Below, piece by piece: positions 1-7,324 of a stretch of 52,426 nt of DNA. Every line of letters starts with the position of its first letter. Position 1 is the first letter of the stretch. The notes beneath the pieces were generated by a model that was given only the letters and a program-made list of their open reading frames with translations, was not told the origin of the DNA and did not search any database. Position numbers and translations under genes: made by a program. The stretch comes from a virus, in IMG/VR virus record IMGVR_UViG_3300010885_006641, positions 1-52,426 of that record, one strand, 5' to 3'.

Positions 1-195
1 ATTAACCACTTCTTGACCGCAACCAACGCATGGTTCTTGACCACTGACGTTCCCAACGGCTTGAAGATGTTTGAGCGTATGCCCTTACAGAACTCCATGG
101 ATGGAGACTTCGATACAGGCAACGTGCGTTATAAGTCCCGTGAGCGTTACTCTTTTGGTTGGTCTGACCCACTAGGTATTTACGGTTCTTATTAA
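1..195 (+). CDS. Probable major capsid protein, C-terminal end (partial)
   Basis: This reading frame is open from the first base and stops at 193-195, so only the last 64 residues are visible. The tail contains RYKSRERYSFGWSDPLGIYG, a pattern I recognise from the C-termini of major capsid proteins in environmental tailed phages; that assignment is from memory and could not be searched. Context agrees: a strong intrinsic terminator follows at once, and the next phage genes are virion proteins. Codons favour GGC, AAC and TTC more than the small genes downstream, as expected for a highly expressed gene. Alternative: another abundant head protein such as a decoration protein. The start lies outside the window. 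Confidence 0.6.
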   Translation: MNHFLTATNAWFLTTDVPNGLKMFERMPLQNSMDGDFDTGNVRYKSRERYSFGWSDPLGIYGSY

Positions 196-219
196 TAAAA
201 TCAAGCACTTAGTATCACT

Positions 220-246
220 AACCCCGCCCACAAAGCGGGGTTTTTA
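220..246 (+). terminator. Rho-independent terminator after the capsid gene
   Basis: ACCCCGC (221-227) pairs with GCGGGGT (235-241) around a 7-nt loop, followed by a run of Ts to 245. It sits 25 nt after the capsid stop codon and separates that gene from the GIY-YIG gene. Confidence 0.85.
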
Positions 247-311
247 TTTACAGCGCATATTACCTGTATCGTAACTCATGGTTTATTTTCGTAAAGCGTT
301 ACGAATTTTAG

Positions 312-340
312 TTGGAATTCTCCGTCCATTAAGGTAAGAT
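312..340 (+). promoter_or_regulatory. Candidate sigma70-type promoter for the GIY-YIG gene
   Basis: TTGGAA (312-317) and TAAGAT (335-340) are separated by 17 nt, a good match to a bacterial -35/-10 pair. It lies downstream of the capsid terminator and about 30 nt before the ATG at 369. TTAAGG/CCTTAA (329-334/344-349) form an inverted repeat over the -10 region and could be an operator or hairpin. An upstream palindrome CGTAA-AGCG-TTACG lies at 291-304. Prediction by eye only. Confidence 0.4.
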
Positions 341-368
341 AATCCTTAATCGTTAATTGGAGAGCAAA

Positions 369-1118
369 ATGTTCTACGTATATATTTACCGCGACCCACG
401 ACCGCTTAAATTAGGGCAGCCTGTGTATGTTGGCAAAGGTACTGGAGATAGAGATATATCTCATTGGTCTAGGGGGTCGCATAACAAACCGTTTCAAGAC
501 TTTATTTCGCATTTAAAACAACGTGGGTTAACTGCAATTTGTGAGCGTGTCTTTGAAACAGAGAGAGAAGAGGAAGCATTTGCTAAGGAAATTGAACTAA
601 TATCCCTGTATGGGCGTAAGGATTTAGGGACGGGGACGCTATTTAATCGAACCGATGGTGGGGAGGGAGCATCGGGTGCGATACGCACAGAAAGGCAGAA
701 AGAATCCATACGGGTAGATTCGCTAGATAAATGGCAACGCGCTGAATATAGATCCAAAGTAATAGCTAGTCAGAAAATAGCCCAAAGTACCCCGGAAGCG
801 CTTGAAATAAAGTCTAAAAATAGTAAGAAGCTTTGGGTAAAGAAAGGGGTAGAGCTAGCCGCTAGTATTAAAGCCTCCCGCAGTACAGCAGAATCTAGAG
901 CTAAGACAAGTGCTCAAGCTAGCGCACAATGGGCAGATCCAGAATATGCAGTTAGACAGACAGCGAATAATAAAGAGATTGCAAATAGGGCAGAAGTTAA
1001 GGCCGCAAAGAAGGCTGCAGCGAAAGCTTTGTGGGCTAACCCCTTATGGAGGGCAAAGATGTTAGAGGTAAGACAGGTAAAGAAATCAAATAAACTTGAA
1101 CATTTAACGAACCTATAG
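369..1118 (+). CDS. GIY-YIG family endonuclease, free-standing (homing-type)
   Basis: The 249-residue protein has a GIY-YIG nuclease fold at its N-terminus: YVYIYRDP at residues 3-10 (GIY-like strand), VYVGKGTGDR at 19-28 (YIG-like strand with the conserved Arg), a Glu-rich helix around residues 60-75, and FNRTDGGEG near 95. The C-terminal half is lysine/alanine-rich with several ARxxxSxxxAxWADPEY-like units, resembling the DNA-binding NUMOD-type repeats of homing endonucleases. I chose ATG 369 because GGAG (359-362) sits 6 nt upstream; an in-frame TTG at 357 would cover that site. The gene is isolated by a terminator upstream and has its own candidate promoter, as expected for a selfish insert beside a conserved capsid gene. 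The target site is unknown. Confidence 0.85.
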   Translation: MFYVYIYRDPRPLKLGQPVYVGKGTGDRDISHWSRGSHNKPFQDFISHLKQRGLTAICERVFETEREEEAFAKEIELISLYGRKDLGTGTLFNRTDGGEGASGAIRTERQKESIRVDSLDKWQRAEYRSKVIASQKIAQSTPEALEIKSKNSKKLWVKKGVELAASIKASRSTAESRAKTSAQASAQWADPEYAVRQTANNKEIANRAEVKAAKKAAAKALWANPLWRAKMLEVRQVKKSNKLEHLTNL

Positions 1119-1230
1119 TATAGAATCAATTTGTAGTACACTTCTTTTATCTAGGGATTCAACCTTACCGCCACTGCCCTAGCAGACGATGCAACGATTG
1201 GTGAGGAACTTTTGCATAAGGATATTTATC

Positions 1231-1932
1231 ATGGCACGTAGTACATTCTCAGGCCCGATTATTGCGGGCGAACAGCGTTTTGGACCCCAACGTAACGTTG
1301 GATACGCACAGATGGTTCAGAACGCGTTTTTAGACTTCTCTAACACTGTTGCTGGCACCACCAACTATGGTGGCGGCTCTGGTACGTTTGTTAGCTCAAA
1401 CAACATTCCTAACAACACTGCGACTATCTGGGTCCCCCAGAACGGTGCTTATAGTCAATCAGGTCCAGTTGTTGCTTCAGCACCCACTGCTGATACTACA
1501 GGTACAAACTATCGTGGCGTGTCTTTCTTATTGCCTTGGGGCTCCAACATCACTGATATTATTATCGATCAAGGTTTAATTCCCACTGATGGCTCTCACC
1601 CAGTTACCTCCATTCAGCCCTATGTATCTAACCAGTTCACTACTTCTGCTGGTATTTACGGTACATTCGCTGCAATTACAGGCGCTGGACGTAGCTACGC
1701 TACCTACACTACTACCCAGTTAGACAACATCAATGGCACCTTGCAAGACGTGCAGAACATCAACATTGGTCAAGGTCCTAAGTTCTTCTCACAAGTTGTT
1801 GTGACTTTAGCTATGACTGCATCTGGTTTGACCTCAGTAAACGCAGGACAAGTTAGCATCACCTTGCGCTACACTCAGGCTGACTACAACATCGGCAATA
1901 TCAATACTTACCCTTACGGTAACTTTGACTAA
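1231..1932 (+). CDS. Virion protein of unknown function (possible head protein)
   Basis: This 233-residue protein starts at ATG 1231, preceded by AAGGA at 1218-1222; an in-frame ATG at 1189 lacks a ribosome binding site. It is rich in Gly, Thr, Ser and Asn with predicted beta-strands (for example IGQGPKFFSQVVVTLAMTAS), has no signal peptide or membrane segment, and is unusually poor in Lys. Such composition is typical of capsid-surface or tail proteins. It lies directly after the capsid gene and ends in a terminator, so it may be abundantly expressed. A head decoration or capsid-stabilising role is inferred from position only. Confidence 0.65.
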   Translation: MARSTFSGPIIAGEQRFGPQRNVGYAQMVQNAFLDFSNTVAGTTNYGGGSGTFVSSNNIPNNTATIWVPQNGAYSQSGPVVASAPTADTTGTNYRGVSFLLPWGSNITDIIIDQGLIPTDGSHPVTSIQPYVSNQFTTSAGIYGTFAAITGAGRSYATYTTTQLDNINGTLQDVQNINIGQGPKFFSQVVVTLAMTASGLTSVNAGQVSITLRYTQADYNIGNINTYPYGNFD

Positions 1933-1939
1933 TAGATCG

Positions 1940-1958
1940 GGGGGCTTCGGCCCCCTTT
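1940..1958 (+). terminator. GC-rich UUCG-loop hairpin, probable terminator
   Basis: GGGGGC (1940-1945), the stable loop TTCG and GCCCCC (1950-1955) are followed by only three Ts. It lies 7 nt after the stop of the preceding gene. The short T tract suggests partial termination or mRNA 3'-end protection. Confidence 0.65.
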
Positions 1959-1974
1959 CGTAAGGGGATTTATT

Positions 1975-2262
1975 ATGACAGTGCAATATGATGTTAAGTC
2001 CGCACACACCAACACTTCTGCATCTTTAGTGAATGGGCGTACACGGTTAAAGCAGGTTGTATTTACAAGCACTGGTTCCGCAGGGACCCTTGCGTTATAC
2101 GATAATGCTTCCGCTGCTAGCGGCACTATTCTTTGGCAGTATGATGTTCCAGCATTAGCAACACCTTATATTGTGACTCTACCCGGGGAAGGTATCCTTG
2201 CAGCTAACGGTATTTATGCCTCGTTAACTAACATAGCGGCATGCACAATCTGTTATGGCTAA
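1975..2262 (+). CDS. Small virion-associated protein, unknown function
   Basis: A 95-residue protein with an AAGGGG ribosome binding site 7 nt before ATG 1975. It is predicted to be almost entirely beta-strand: the pattern of LKQVVFTSTGSAGTLALYDN followed by LWQYDVPAL suggests a small beta-sandwich. Proteins of this kind occur beside capsid genes in podovirus-like phages, possibly as capsid fibres or decoration. Its last 8 nt overlap the next gene, so the two are translationally coupled. I cannot name a function. Confidence 0.7.
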   Translation: MTVQYDVKSAHTNTSASLVNGRTRLKQVVFTSTGSAGTLALYDNASAASGTILWQYDVPALATPYIVTLPGEGILAANGIYASLTNIAACTICYG

Positions 2263-2524
2263 AACTACATCTTTATCCGTAGGGAAGGGCGAAAAGCTTC
2301 CGGTCTCAAAAGGAGCGGGGCTGACTGCAAAGGGGCGTGCTAAATACAATGCAGCAACGGGGAGCAATTTAAAGGCTCCCGCCCCACACCCTAAAACAGA
2401 GAAGGATGCAGGTAGACGTAAGTCTTTTTGCGCACGTATGTCGGGGATGCCCGGACCCATGAAGGACGAGAAGGGTAGACCCACACGTAAGGCAGCTTCA
2501 CTTAAAAGATGGAACTGTAAATAA
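2255..2524 (+). CDS. Small basic conserved phage protein (resembles DUF6321)
   Basis: This 89-residue, strongly basic protein contains KGAGLTAKGRAKYNAATGSN in the first half and RRKSFCARMSGMPGPMKDEK in the second, ending in a Trp-Asn-Cys-Lys tail. The pattern is one I associate with the small DUF6321 family found across tailed phages; function unknown. The Arg/Lys-rich, low-complexity sequence is compatible with nucleic-acid binding or packaging inside the head. It overlaps its upstream gene by 8 nt and its TAA shares one base with the next ATG, showing a tightly coupled operon. Confidence 0.75.
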   Translation: MAKTTSLSVGKGEKLPVSKGAGLTAKGRAKYNAATGSNLKAPAPHPKTEKDAGRRKSFCARMSGMPGPMKDEKGRPTRKAASLKRWNCK

Positions 2525-3120
2525 TGCCTAGTAAATCAGCTAAACAACACCGATTCATGGAAGCAATCGCCCATAACAAGGAGTTTGCTAAGAAGGCAGG
2601 TGTATCTCAGTCAGTAGGTAAGGACTTTTCTGAGGCCGATAAAGGTAAGAAGTTTGCTGCAGGTGGTATAACCCGGGGCGGCAAGGGTATGATCAACCGT
2701 CAAGAAACACGATGGGGTAGCATCATGGGTGCATCTAAAGGTGCTCCAGATGTTAATTTAAACAAATTTGAAGGTAAAAAGGAAGGTGGAATAATTATGA
2801 AAGCGAAAGAATCTATGGGTCCTCGTGACATGAAGGAAGATGTGGAGAAAGGTTCCAACAAGAAGTCTTCTCACGGCGAATCTGCAGTGCAGAAGAAAGG
2901 CCACACCAAGGGTAAAAACTTTGGTGACTCTGGTAAAGAGGTCGGCATTGAAAAGATGAAGTGCGGCGGTGCAGCTAAGGTCAAGAAGATGTCCTCTGGC
3001 GGTATGGCTCGTGGCGAACATCCTGTACAAACTAAAGGCCGTACTAAAGGTACTCAAGTGTCTATGCCCGGTGCAGCTATGATGGGCGGCATGGGTATGA
3101 AACGTGGCGGTAAGTGCTAA
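2524..3120 (+). CDS. Lysine/glycine-rich small virion-associated protein
   Basis: This 198-residue protein starts with MPSKSAKQHRFMEAIAHN, a start seen in many phage proteins of unknown role. The rest is low-complexity and basic, with repeated GG motifs: FAAGGIT (residues 44-50), a Lys-Glu-Gly-Gly-Ile segment, SSGGMARGE and a C-terminal KRGGKC. A segment with QKKGHTKGKNFG is partly repeated as QTKGRTKGTQVS, suggesting internal duplication. Likely disordered. It belongs to a cluster of such proteins among the head and neck genes; a role in DNA condensation or head assembly is inference. Confidence 0.7.
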   Translation: MPSKSAKQHRFMEAIAHNKEFAKKAGVSQSVGKDFSEADKGKKFAAGGITRGGKGMINRQETRWGSIMGASKGAPDVNLNKFEGKKEGGIIMKAKESMGPRDMKEDVEKGSNKKSSHGESAVQKKGHTKGKNFGDSGKEVGIEKMKCGGAAKVKKMSSGGMARGEHPVQTKGRTKGTQVSMPGAAMMGGMGMKRGGKC

Positions 3121-3130
3121 GGAGATAGTA

Positions 3131-3538
3131 ATGGCTGACGAAAGCGGGGTATCAAAGCTGAAAAAAACCCAAGGAAAGTGGGGTAAAAATACTATTGGGA
3201 TGCCTTATGATTACTCTACTGATAACTATGACCTATTAACTGCGGCTCAAACTACTGGACTAGCTAATGGTAAGGGTGTTAATACGCCAGCGTTTGATTA
3301 TGCGCTAAGAAAAAGTGCTGGTCGAGATACTACCCCTGAAATGGATAGAGGGGCAAAACAAGTAGACCAAGAAGCAAGAGAATTAGCTAATCAAAATATC
3401 CGAGAAAGCAGGGCAAGATCATTTAAAAAGGGAGGGGAAATTAAACATCATTCTGAGCATTACAAAGAGCATGCTGCAGGGCATAAACTGCATCATGATC
3501 ATGTAAAAGCGATGTGCATGGGCGGTAAAACAAAATGA
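3131..3538 (+). CDS. Hypothetical basic protein, head/neck cluster
   Basis: The gene starts at ATG 3131, with AAGGAG at 3119-3124 seven nt upstream; an upstream in-frame start at 3104 would overlap the previous gene and lacks a site. The 135-residue product is hydrophilic, helical and basic, with FKKGGEIKHH and a His-rich stretch (HHSEHYKEHAAGHKLHHDH) near the C-terminus, ending CMGGKTK. Eight or more His in about 30 residues could bind metal. The stop codon TGA overlaps the ATG of the next gene as ATGA. I do not recognise a family. Confidence 0.7.
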   Translation: MADESGVSKLKKTQGKWGKNTIGMPYDYSTDNYDLLTAAQTTGLANGKGVNTPAFDYALRKSAGRDTTPEMDRGAKQVDQEARELANQNIRESRARSFKKGGEIKHHSEHYKEHAAGHKLHHDHVKAMCMGGKTK

Positions 3539-3672
3539 GAGCAAGTCGTGGAATGGGGGATATAAACCCATCCAAAATGCCTACGGGGAAGCGAAAGCCC
3601 CGTAGGGATAATACCGACTTTACTAAATATGCTAAAGGTGGCAAGACCACTACTAAAAGGAAATCCAAATGA
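3535..3672 (+). CDS. Very small basic protein (45 aa)
   Basis: The product begins MRASRGMGDINPSKMPTGKR and ends with YAKGGKTTTKRKSK. The gene is linked to both neighbours by ATGA overlaps (start overlaps the TGA at 3536-3538; its TGA at 3670-3672 overlaps the ATG at 3669). The start pattern MR-xSRGMG-xI-x-PSKMP-xGKR resembles small proteins found at the same place in other environmental phages, which supports it as real. About a third of residues are Lys or Arg. Function unknown; it carries the same Lys-Gly-Gly motif as its neighbours. Confidence 0.75.
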   Translation: MRASRGMGDINPSKMPTGKRKPRRDNTDFTKYAKGGKTTTKRKSK

Positions 3673-4115
3673 ACTTATTTGAACTCGTAGAAAAAGAATC
3701 TGAGATGTTGATTAAAGAGCTTAAAGCCCGTTGCGAACAGTTATATAACGCATTTGGGGCTAATTCACATGCGCATATAGACCCCGTTATTGATAGCCTA
3801 GAAGCCCATGTTGCCGCAAAGACCCCCAATACTAACCCTGATGCGGCTGCTCCTACTGTCGCTTCTATGGTAGAGGCTGCCCTTGCTCCTGTGGTTGATA
3901 CTCCTACCCCCCCTGCTCCTGTGGTTGATACTCCTATCGCTCCTGCTCCTGTGGTTGATACTCCTATCGCTCCTGCTCCTGTGGTTGATACTCCTATCGC
4001 TCCTGCTCCTGTGGTAGAATCTACCCCTGTAGTTGAGGCTGCTCCTGCGCTTGTTAATGAGCCTGTCCCTGCTATCACTGCATCTGAAACCGTAGCACCT
4101 GCACAGGCTAGCTAA
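3669..4115 (+). CDS. Coiled-coil protein with Pro/Ala-rich repeat tail
   Basis: The 148-residue protein has a helical N-terminus (residues 1-50, heptad-like with Leu/Ile: ELVEKESEMLIKELKARCEQ) and a Pro/Ala/Val-rich tail built from four copies of a 10-residue unit APAPVVDTPI. The tail is acidic, in contrast to the basic neighbours. The N-terminal helix could oligomerise, with the tail acting as an extended linker, but no family is recognised. The start overlaps the previous stop as ATGA. The repeat is a clean 30-bp DNA repeat, so its length is likely to vary between relatives. Confidence 0.7.
   Translation: MNLFELVEKESEMLIKELKARCEQLYNAFGANSHAHIDPVIDSLEAHVAAKTPNTNPDAAAPTVASMVEAALAPVVDTPTPPAPVVDTPIAPAPVVDTPIAPAPVVDTPIAPAPVVESTPVVEAAPALVNEPVPAITASETVAPAQAS
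3881..4020 (+). repeat. 30-bp in-frame tandem repeat, about 4.7 copies
   Basis: Copies start at 3881, 3911, 3941, 3971 and 4001 (the last partial). Copies 3 and 4 are identical. Each codes ten residues (APAPVVDTPI). No spacers, so not CRISPR. Confidence 0.95.
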
Positions 4116-4117
4116 CT

Positions 4118-5050
4118 ATGGCTACAACCGGAACGACTGCATTTAACCTCAGCATGGATGAACTTGTTGAGGAAGCATTTGAAAGTTGTGGTAAGCAGCT
4201 ACGTTCCGGTTACGATTTCCGCACAGCACGGCGCTCAATTAATTTATTAACGATTGAGTGGGCAAACAAAGGTATTAACCTTTGGACCGTTGAGCAAGAT
4301 CAAATTGTGTTGAACACTCTTCAAGCTATATACCCACTTCCGGTGGACACTATAGATATTCTTGATGCAGTTATTAGACAAAATAATGGACAAACCACAA
4401 ACCAGATCGACATCAACATCAATAGGATCAGCGAAAGTACCTACGCTACCATACCAAATAAAAACACGTATGGGAGACCTATTCAGATGTATGTGGATCG
4501 CCAAACGGGAAATGTTCCTACGGTCGCTCAGACGACGCTAGCTGGGGCTATTGGCCCCACAGATACTACAATCTTGCTTAATTCCACGGCAGGGTTGCGC
4601 ACCACTGGGTTTATTAATATTAACAACGAGACCATCGGCTACCAGAATATTGTGGGGAACCAGATCGTTAACGCATGGCGGGGGCAAGCAGGAACTACTC
4701 CTATATTGCACCCAATCAATACGAATATTTATGTAAATTATCTCCCTGCGGTTAATGTATGGCCCACTCCAAATAGCCCGGGCAATCAGTACACTTTTGT
4801 GTACTATCGTTTACGCCGTATGCAAGATGCAGGTAATGGTGTAAATACTGAAGATATCCCATTCCGCTTAGTGCCCGCACTGGTTGCTGGCCTTGCGTAT
4901 CATTTAAGTATAAAGCTTGAAGGTGTTGACCCTAACCGAATTATTGGGTTGAAGGCTATGTATGATGAGACTTGGCAGCAAGCTGCGGAAGAAGACCGCG
5001 AGAAGGCTACAGCGCGTTTTGTGCCCCGTAACATGTCGTATTATAGGTAG
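4118..5050 (+). CDS. P22 gp4-like head-tail adaptor / packaged DNA stabilisation protein
   Basis: This 310-residue protein begins with a helical region (MDELVEEAFESCG, then RRSINLLTIEWANKGINLWT) characteristic of the gp4-like neck adaptors that seat under the portal and close the head after packaging. The C-terminal part (residues 235-300) returns to helices ending in a basic tail. Residues about 130-210 are an inserted beta-rich segment (TTLAGAIGPTDTTILLNSTA, then a Trp-Arg-Gly-Gln-Ala motif) that the short gp4 of P22 lacks. A second adaptor-like gene lies at 5977. Assignment is from motif recognition; a T7 gp11-like tail tube gatekeeper is the alternative. Confidence 0.7.
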   Translation: MATTGTTAFNLSMDELVEEAFESCGKQLRSGYDFRTARRSINLLTIEWANKGINLWTVEQDQIVLNTLQAIYPLPVDTIDILDAVIRQNNGQTTNQIDININRISESTYATIPNKNTYGRPIQMYVDRQTGNVPTVAQTTLAGAIGPTDTTILLNSTAGLRTTGFININNETIGYQNIVGNQIVNAWRGQAGTTPILHPINTNIYVNYLPAVNVWPTPNSPGNQYTFVYYRLRRMQDAGNGVNTEDIPFRLVPALVAGLAYHLSIKLEGVDPNRIIGLKAMYDETWQQAAEEDREKATARFVPRNMSYYR

Positions 5051-5052
5051 TC

Positions 5053-5487
5053 ATGCCTAATAAGTATTCTTCTGGTAAACATGCTATCGCGGAGTGCGAC
5101 AGATGCGCATTCCGGTACAAGCTATCAGAACTTAGAACTGAGACAGTAAAGACTAAGCCTTATCGTATTAAAGTATGTAAGCAGTGCTGGAACCCAGACC
5201 ACCCGCAGTTGCAGTTGGGTATGTATCCGGTAAATGACCCGCAAGCAGTATTTGAACCTAGGCCTGATACGAGTTATTACATGTCTGGAGCTAGTGGGCT
5301 CCTAACAAACCCATACGATCCTAATGCGAATAATGTAGATAGTTTTGGGTATCCCGAAGGTGGTAGTCGGGTATTTCAGTGGGGGTGGAGCCCCGTAGGT
5401 GGCGCAAGAGGCTTTGACTCAACCCTAACACCTAATGATTTGATCTCTAAAGGTTTAACGGGTAAAGTCACAATATCAACAACTTGA
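5053..5487 (+). CDS. Zinc-ribbon containing virion-cluster protein
   Basis: The 144-residue protein has CDRCAFRYKLSEL at residues 15-27 and CKQCWNPDHPQ at 42-52, a CxxC-x24-CxxC zinc ribbon. The rest is Gly/Pro/Asp-rich with no predicted membrane segment. Proteins with this ribbon recur between the two adaptor genes of related phages; their role is not known to me. The ATG is 3 nt after the previous stop. A structural (zinc-stabilised) role in the neck is plausible, since the neighbours are neck proteins. Confidence 0.7.
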   Translation: MPNKYSSGKHAIAECDRCAFRYKLSELRTETVKTKPYRIKVCKQCWNPDHPQLQLGMYPVNDPQAVFEPRPDTSYYMSGASGLLTNPYDPNANNVDSFGYPEGGSRVFQWGWSPVGGARGFDSTLTPNDLISKGLTGKVTISTT

Positions 5488-5495
5488 GGTGTAAA

Positions 5496-5729
5496 ATGGC
5501 TAAAAAAGACATGGATAAAGCAGAAGATCGCAAGATGATGAAGGAAGATGAAGCTGAAGATAAGAAGCTCATCAAGAAAGCCTTCAAGATGCACGACAAG
5601 CAAGAACATAAAGGCGGTAAAGGTACTAGCTTATCCAAGCTCGCCAAAGGCGGGTTGACTAGTGAGAAAGCAAAGGCTGAAGGTCGTAACTTAGCCCGGG
5701 TGTCTAACCAAGGGGGCAAGAAGAAATGA
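5496..5729 (+). CDS. Small Lys-rich conserved phage protein
   Basis: The 77-residue product (MAKKDMDKAEDRKMMKEDEA...) is highly charged, with an acidic/basic helix in residues 1-35 followed by LSKLAKGGLTSEKAKAEGRN and a basic tail. ATG 5496 is used because GAGG (5486-5489) lies upstream and the in-frame TTG at 5484 overlaps the previous gene's stop. The 'KKAFKMHDKQ' and 'LSKLxKGG' elements recur in many phage neck clusters in my recollection; no function known. It overlaps the next gene by 4 nt (ATGA). Confidence 0.75.
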   Translation: MAKKDMDKAEDRKMMKEDEAEDKKLIKKAFKMHDKQEHKGGKGTSLSKLAKGGLTSEKAKAEGRNLARVSNQGGKKK

Positions 5730-5977
5730 AGAACACTAAACCTGCGAGTGCGTATGCGAAACCTCATACAATGGCTGGTAAGACAGTTAGTGGCACTGAA
5801 GGAATGGAATCAGGAACATACTCCACAGATAAGTCCGCTAGAGAAGCTAGCTTATCTGATCCTATTCCTAGCGGCCCTAGCTACGGTACTTCTAAGGGCA
5901 CTAAAACATCCGGTATAGAAATGCGTGGATATGGTGCAGCTACTAAAGGTAAAACGTCTAGAGGGCCGATGGCGTAA
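5726..5977 (+). CDS. Small basic protein of the neck cluster
   Basis: The 83-residue protein is Ser/Gly/Lys-rich, probably disordered, and ends with TSGIEMRGYGAATKGKTSRG followed by PMA. The 'MRGxGAATKGxxxRGPMA' ending is a recurring phage tail motif in my recollection, always near the adaptor genes. The start overlaps the preceding TGA (ATGA) and its TAA shares one base with the next ATG. Function unknown; the basic, flexible nature suggests a bound rather than enzymatic role. Confidence 0.75.
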   Translation: MKNTKPASAYAKPHTMAGKTVSGTEGMESGTYSTDKSAREASLSDPIPSGPSYGTSKGTKTSGIEMRGYGAATKGKTSRGPMA

Positions 5978-6888
5978 TGAAATACGAACTGCTTTATAAT
6001 ACGATCCAATCCTACGCTGAAAACACCGAATCGTTGTTTGTGGCGAACATTCCTGTATTTGTACAGGAAGCGGAAAACCGTATCTATAATTCAGTTCAGA
6101 TCCCTTCGCTTAGGAAAAACGTAACGGGCGTTGCTACAGGCAATAACCCCTATATTTCATTGCCTAGTGATTATTTAGCTTCGTTTTCTGTAGCAGTAAT
6201 TGACCAGAATGGTAACTACAATTACCTGTTAAATAAGGACGCGAATTATATTCGTGAGGTATACCCGAACCCAACAGCTACCGGGGTGCCTAGAGCCTAT
6301 GCGTTGTTTGGCCCTCAATTTACCAACATTAACAACTTATCTTATATTGTAGGCCCTACACCGGATCAAAATTACAATGTTGAGTTACATTATTTCTATT
6401 ACCCACCCACAATTGTTCAAGGGCAGATCAGTGCGCTCTCGATAACTACCTCCGGTGTGGGGTATATTAATGGGCTTTACCAGAACGTACCGTTTACTGG
6501 TGGGAGTGGGGCGAATGCTAGCGGGGATATTCTTGTAGTTAATGGTAAACCCACTTCAGTTACATTGCAGTTCGGAGGTAATTTTTACCTTGTCGGGGAC
6601 GTATTATCATGTGCGTCCATAGGTAATACAGGTAGTAACTTTACAATGACCGTCACTGCGGTATCTAACGCTGCAGGTGAAAGCTGGCTTGGGGATAACT
6701 ATGACCCTGTGCTTCTTTATGGAGCTATGCGCGAGGCTATTATCTTTATGAAAGGCGAAGCCGATATGGTCAAGTACTACGAAGATAAGTACCAAGAGGC
6801 TATTGGGCAGCTTGCACGTCTTAGCGCGGGTCTTGAGCGCGGTGATACATACCGTGATGGTCAAGCTAAAATTAAGGTTGGGCTATGA
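5977..6888 (+). CDS. Phage adaptor protein (SU10-adaptor-like neck protein)
   Basis: A 303-residue protein with helices at the start (MKYELLYNTIQSYAENTESL, then an Ala-Glu-Asn-Arg helix), a beta core (YISLPSDYLASFSVAV; YNVELHYFYYPP) and C-terminal helices (YGAMREAIIFMKGEADMVKY). This arrangement matches the small adaptors linking portal and tail in podoviruses of the SU10 type. Residues about 150-225 form an inserted domain with GVGYINGLYQNVPFTGGSGA, a module I know as an insertion in many unrelated phage structural proteins. Overlaps the next gene by 4 nt. Confidence 0.7.
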   Translation: MKYELLYNTIQSYAENTESLFVANIPVFVQEAENRIYNSVQIPSLRKNVTGVATGNNPYISLPSDYLASFSVAVIDQNGNYNYLLNKDANYIREVYPNPTATGVPRAYALFGPQFTNINNLSYIVGPTPDQNYNVELHYFYYPPTIVQGQISALSITTSGVGYINGLYQNVPFTGGSGANASGDILVVNGKPTSVTLQFGGNFYLVGDVLSCASIGNTGSNFTMTVTAVSNAAGESWLGDNYDPVLLYGAMREAIIFMKGEADMVKYYEDKYQEAIGQLARLSAGLERGDTYRDGQAKIKVGL

Positions 6889-7313
6889 CGATTAGGCAAG
6901 GACAAACCGCAGCGTTTAAGCAAAACTGTCTATCTGGGCTAGTTAACTTCACTATAGGCACGCCCTATGTATATAAGATCGCGCTATATACGGGTGCAGC
7001 TACTTTAGACAACACAACGGCTACTTATACACCTATTAATGAAGTTTCTGGTACAGGATACACAGCGGGTGGGGCGGTACTAACAGCTATACCCCCCGCC
7101 ATCGATGCTACAGGTAATATTGTGTATGTGTCGTTTAACCCTGTTATATGGAACCCCGCGGCATTTACTTGCAGGGGTGCACTCATCTACAATAGCACCA
7201 CTAATGCTTCAGTCTGCGTGCTAGATTTCGGATCAGATAAGACCTGCTCAACGACCTTCACGGTTACATTCCCAACAAATGATTCGTTGAACGCCATACT
7301 TCGATTGAGCTAA
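6885..7313 (+). CDS. Virion protein, fibre-proximal, unknown function
   Basis: The 142-residue protein is beta-rich with a KIALYTGAATLDNTTATYTP segment and an EVSGTGYTAGG motif, followed by VSFNPVIWNPAAFTCRGALI. This pattern is common in small phage proteins encoded next to tail fibres and may be a fibre collar or capsid-surface module. It overlaps the adaptor gene by 4 nt and precedes the first fibre gene. No catalytic motif is seen. Confidence 0.65.
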   Translation: MTIRQGQTAAFKQNCLSGLVNFTIGTPYVYKIALYTGAATLDNTTATYTPINEVSGTGYTAGGAVLTAIPPAIDATGNIVYVSFNPVIWNPAAFTCRGALIYNSTTNASVCVLDFGSDKTCSTTFTVTFPTNDSLNAILRLS

Positions 7314-7324
7314 AGGAACCTTAT

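Noticed and set aside
3881-4020. Possible CRISPR array (30-bp repeats)
   Set aside because: Repeats are contiguous, coding, and without spacers.
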